DNA of 5,205 bases from Nitrososphaeraceae archaeon (GTDB lineage: Archaea; Thermoproteota; Nitrososphaeria; Nitrososphaerales; Nitrososphaeraceae), in assembly GCA_021155845.1 (NCBI GenBank), contig JAJNBK010000195.1:1-5205 (forward strand), read 5' to 3'. The notes below the pieces were generated by a model that saw nothing but the letters and a program-made list of their open reading frames with translations, did no database searches and was not told the origin of the DNA. Each line of letters starts with the position of its first letter. The first letter of the stretch is position 1. Positions 4,736 to 5,205 of this stretch are shown here, piece after piece. The position numbers and the translations under genes are program-made.

Positions 4736-4951
4736 AAGAAGATATAGACATTAATAATATTATCAAACTAGATTGGCTAAAAGTAAATGGAATAACTTAC
4801 TTTTGATACAGCTATGCAATTAAATGCTGCATATTGTAAAAGAAAATGCTACTGCTATTATTATATTATCCGTCAGCAATATCACGTTTACCATTATGAA
4901 AACCTTCCGGGTCTTCTTTGTATGGACCACTTTGATTAGATAGGTTTGGAA
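4736..4951. other. Interval without a convincing gene downstream of the hydrolase
   Basis: Short frames exist on both strands, for example ATG 4814 to TAG 4938 and ATG 4824 to TAG on the plus strand. A TTG-started minus-strand frame (5093-4866) ends in GPYKEDPEGFHNGKRDIADG. None contains a domain I recognise or has a promoter-like box at a fitting distance. No T-rich terminator stands out after the hydrolase. Confidence 0.3.
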
Positions 4952-5197
4952 ATGTACATGAAGATTGCGGCAATGATAATATACGATTGGAGGAAGAAAA
5001 AGCGCCGACATTATCTCTTACTCTTCTTGCCCTTCCATTTTGCTGAAATTTGGTCTGCAGAAGATGATGGAGAAGCACAGTTATTACAAGCAATATCAGT
5101 AGGTGTCATTGAATGGTTGTTATTAATGGCTCAGAAAATCTATGCTATTGCAAAGAAGTATGGTTCAAGAATTTCTACTAATATTTCATACGGATAA
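4952..5197 (+). CDS. Possible small hypothetical protein, start and integrity uncertain
   Basis: From the ATG at 4952 the frame encodes 81 residues; a TTG at 4946 would add two. The second half, from about AEIWSAEDDGEAQ to the stop, looks genuinely coding. It uses AT-rich codons typical of the neighbours and forms an acidic stretch followed by a hydrophobic-amphipathic helix (ISVGVIEWLLLMAQKIYAIA) and a basic tail. The first half (DWRKKKRRH, then LLLFLPFHF) uses C-ending codons unlike the rest of the window and may be out of frame. The frame one base earlier reads RFGNVHEDCGNDN and LEEEKAPTLSLTLLALPF with more natural codons and stops at 5039-5041. A frameshift near the T run at about 5037-5040 could join the two. 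I recognise no family and cannot exclude that this is a remnant. Confidence 0.35.
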   Translation: MYMKIAAMIIYDWRKKKRRHYLLLFLPFHFAEIWSAEDDGEAQLLQAISVGVIEWLLLMAQKIYAIAKKYGSRISTNISYG

Positions 5198-5205
5198 ACT
5201 GACAG

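Noticed and set aside
4866..5093. Minus-strand 75-codon and 63-codon frames in the last 400 bases
   Set aside because: They overlap the better-looking plus-strand coding stretch at 5040-5197, the 75-codon frame starts at TTG, and neither shows a domain. Kept open only because codon use in part of the 75-codon frame looks natural.
1..5205. CRISPR array, insertion sequence, attachment site or toxin-antitoxin pair
   Set aside because: No regularly spaced repeats, transposase or integrase motifs were seen, and no direct repeat of the tRNA 3' end was noticed. No paired small ORFs with such features were found.

Overview
The window looks like a piece of an archaeal chromosome, most likely from the ammonia-oxidising Nitrososphaeria (Thaumarchaeota), perhaps a Nitrosocosmicus-like genome. 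The reasons are: AT-rich DNA with long non-coding stretches; archaeal TATA-like boxes placed about 26-27 bases before several start codons, so that transcripts would be leaderless; a tRNA-Leu gene without encoded CCA that is interrupted by an intron in the anticodon loop; a mannosyl-3-phosphoglycerate phosphatase gene; and a secreted hydrolase with a Thr-rich signal region ending in VYGQQ. The lineage is an inference from style, not from a marker gene.

Layout. 1-524 (minus): N-terminal two thirds of a HAD-family mannosyl-3-phosphoglycerate phosphatase, cut by the window edge. 525-1009: non-coding, with a strong 12-bp stem-loop (697-726) and two perfect palindromes. 1010-1140 (minus): intron-containing tRNA-Leu, anticodon probably CAG. 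1141-1918: no convincing gene; it holds a possible relic of an oxidoreductase C-terminus and a TATA box followed by a GC-richer hairpin segment that could be a small RNA. 1919-2350 (plus): small single-pass membrane protein of unknown function. 2351-2497 (plus): decayed fragment of an antibiotic-biosynthesis-monooxygenase (ABM) type domain. 2498-2700: three closely spaced palindromes. 2701-3142 (plus): broken GNAT acetyltransferase gene, frameshifted by an exact 7-bp tandem duplication and then cut short. 3143-3607: non-coding, with hairpins and a doubtful 52-codon ORF. 3608-4651 (plus): exported alpha/beta hydrolase with an intact catalytic triad. Just beyond two consecutive TGA stops, the same frame still encodes a C-terminal membrane anchor. 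4736-5205: a poorly resolved region with a possible small ORF at 4952-5197.

The genes do not form an operon; each seems to have its own promoter. The common theme is decay. The GNAT gene, the ABM fragment and the detached hydrolase anchor are all damaged or remnant coding sequence. I found no CRISPR array, transposase, toxin-antitoxin pair or clear new multi-gene system. The most checkable oddities are the 7-bp duplication, the TGA-TGA that separates the hydrolase from its anchor, and the structured intergenic elements.
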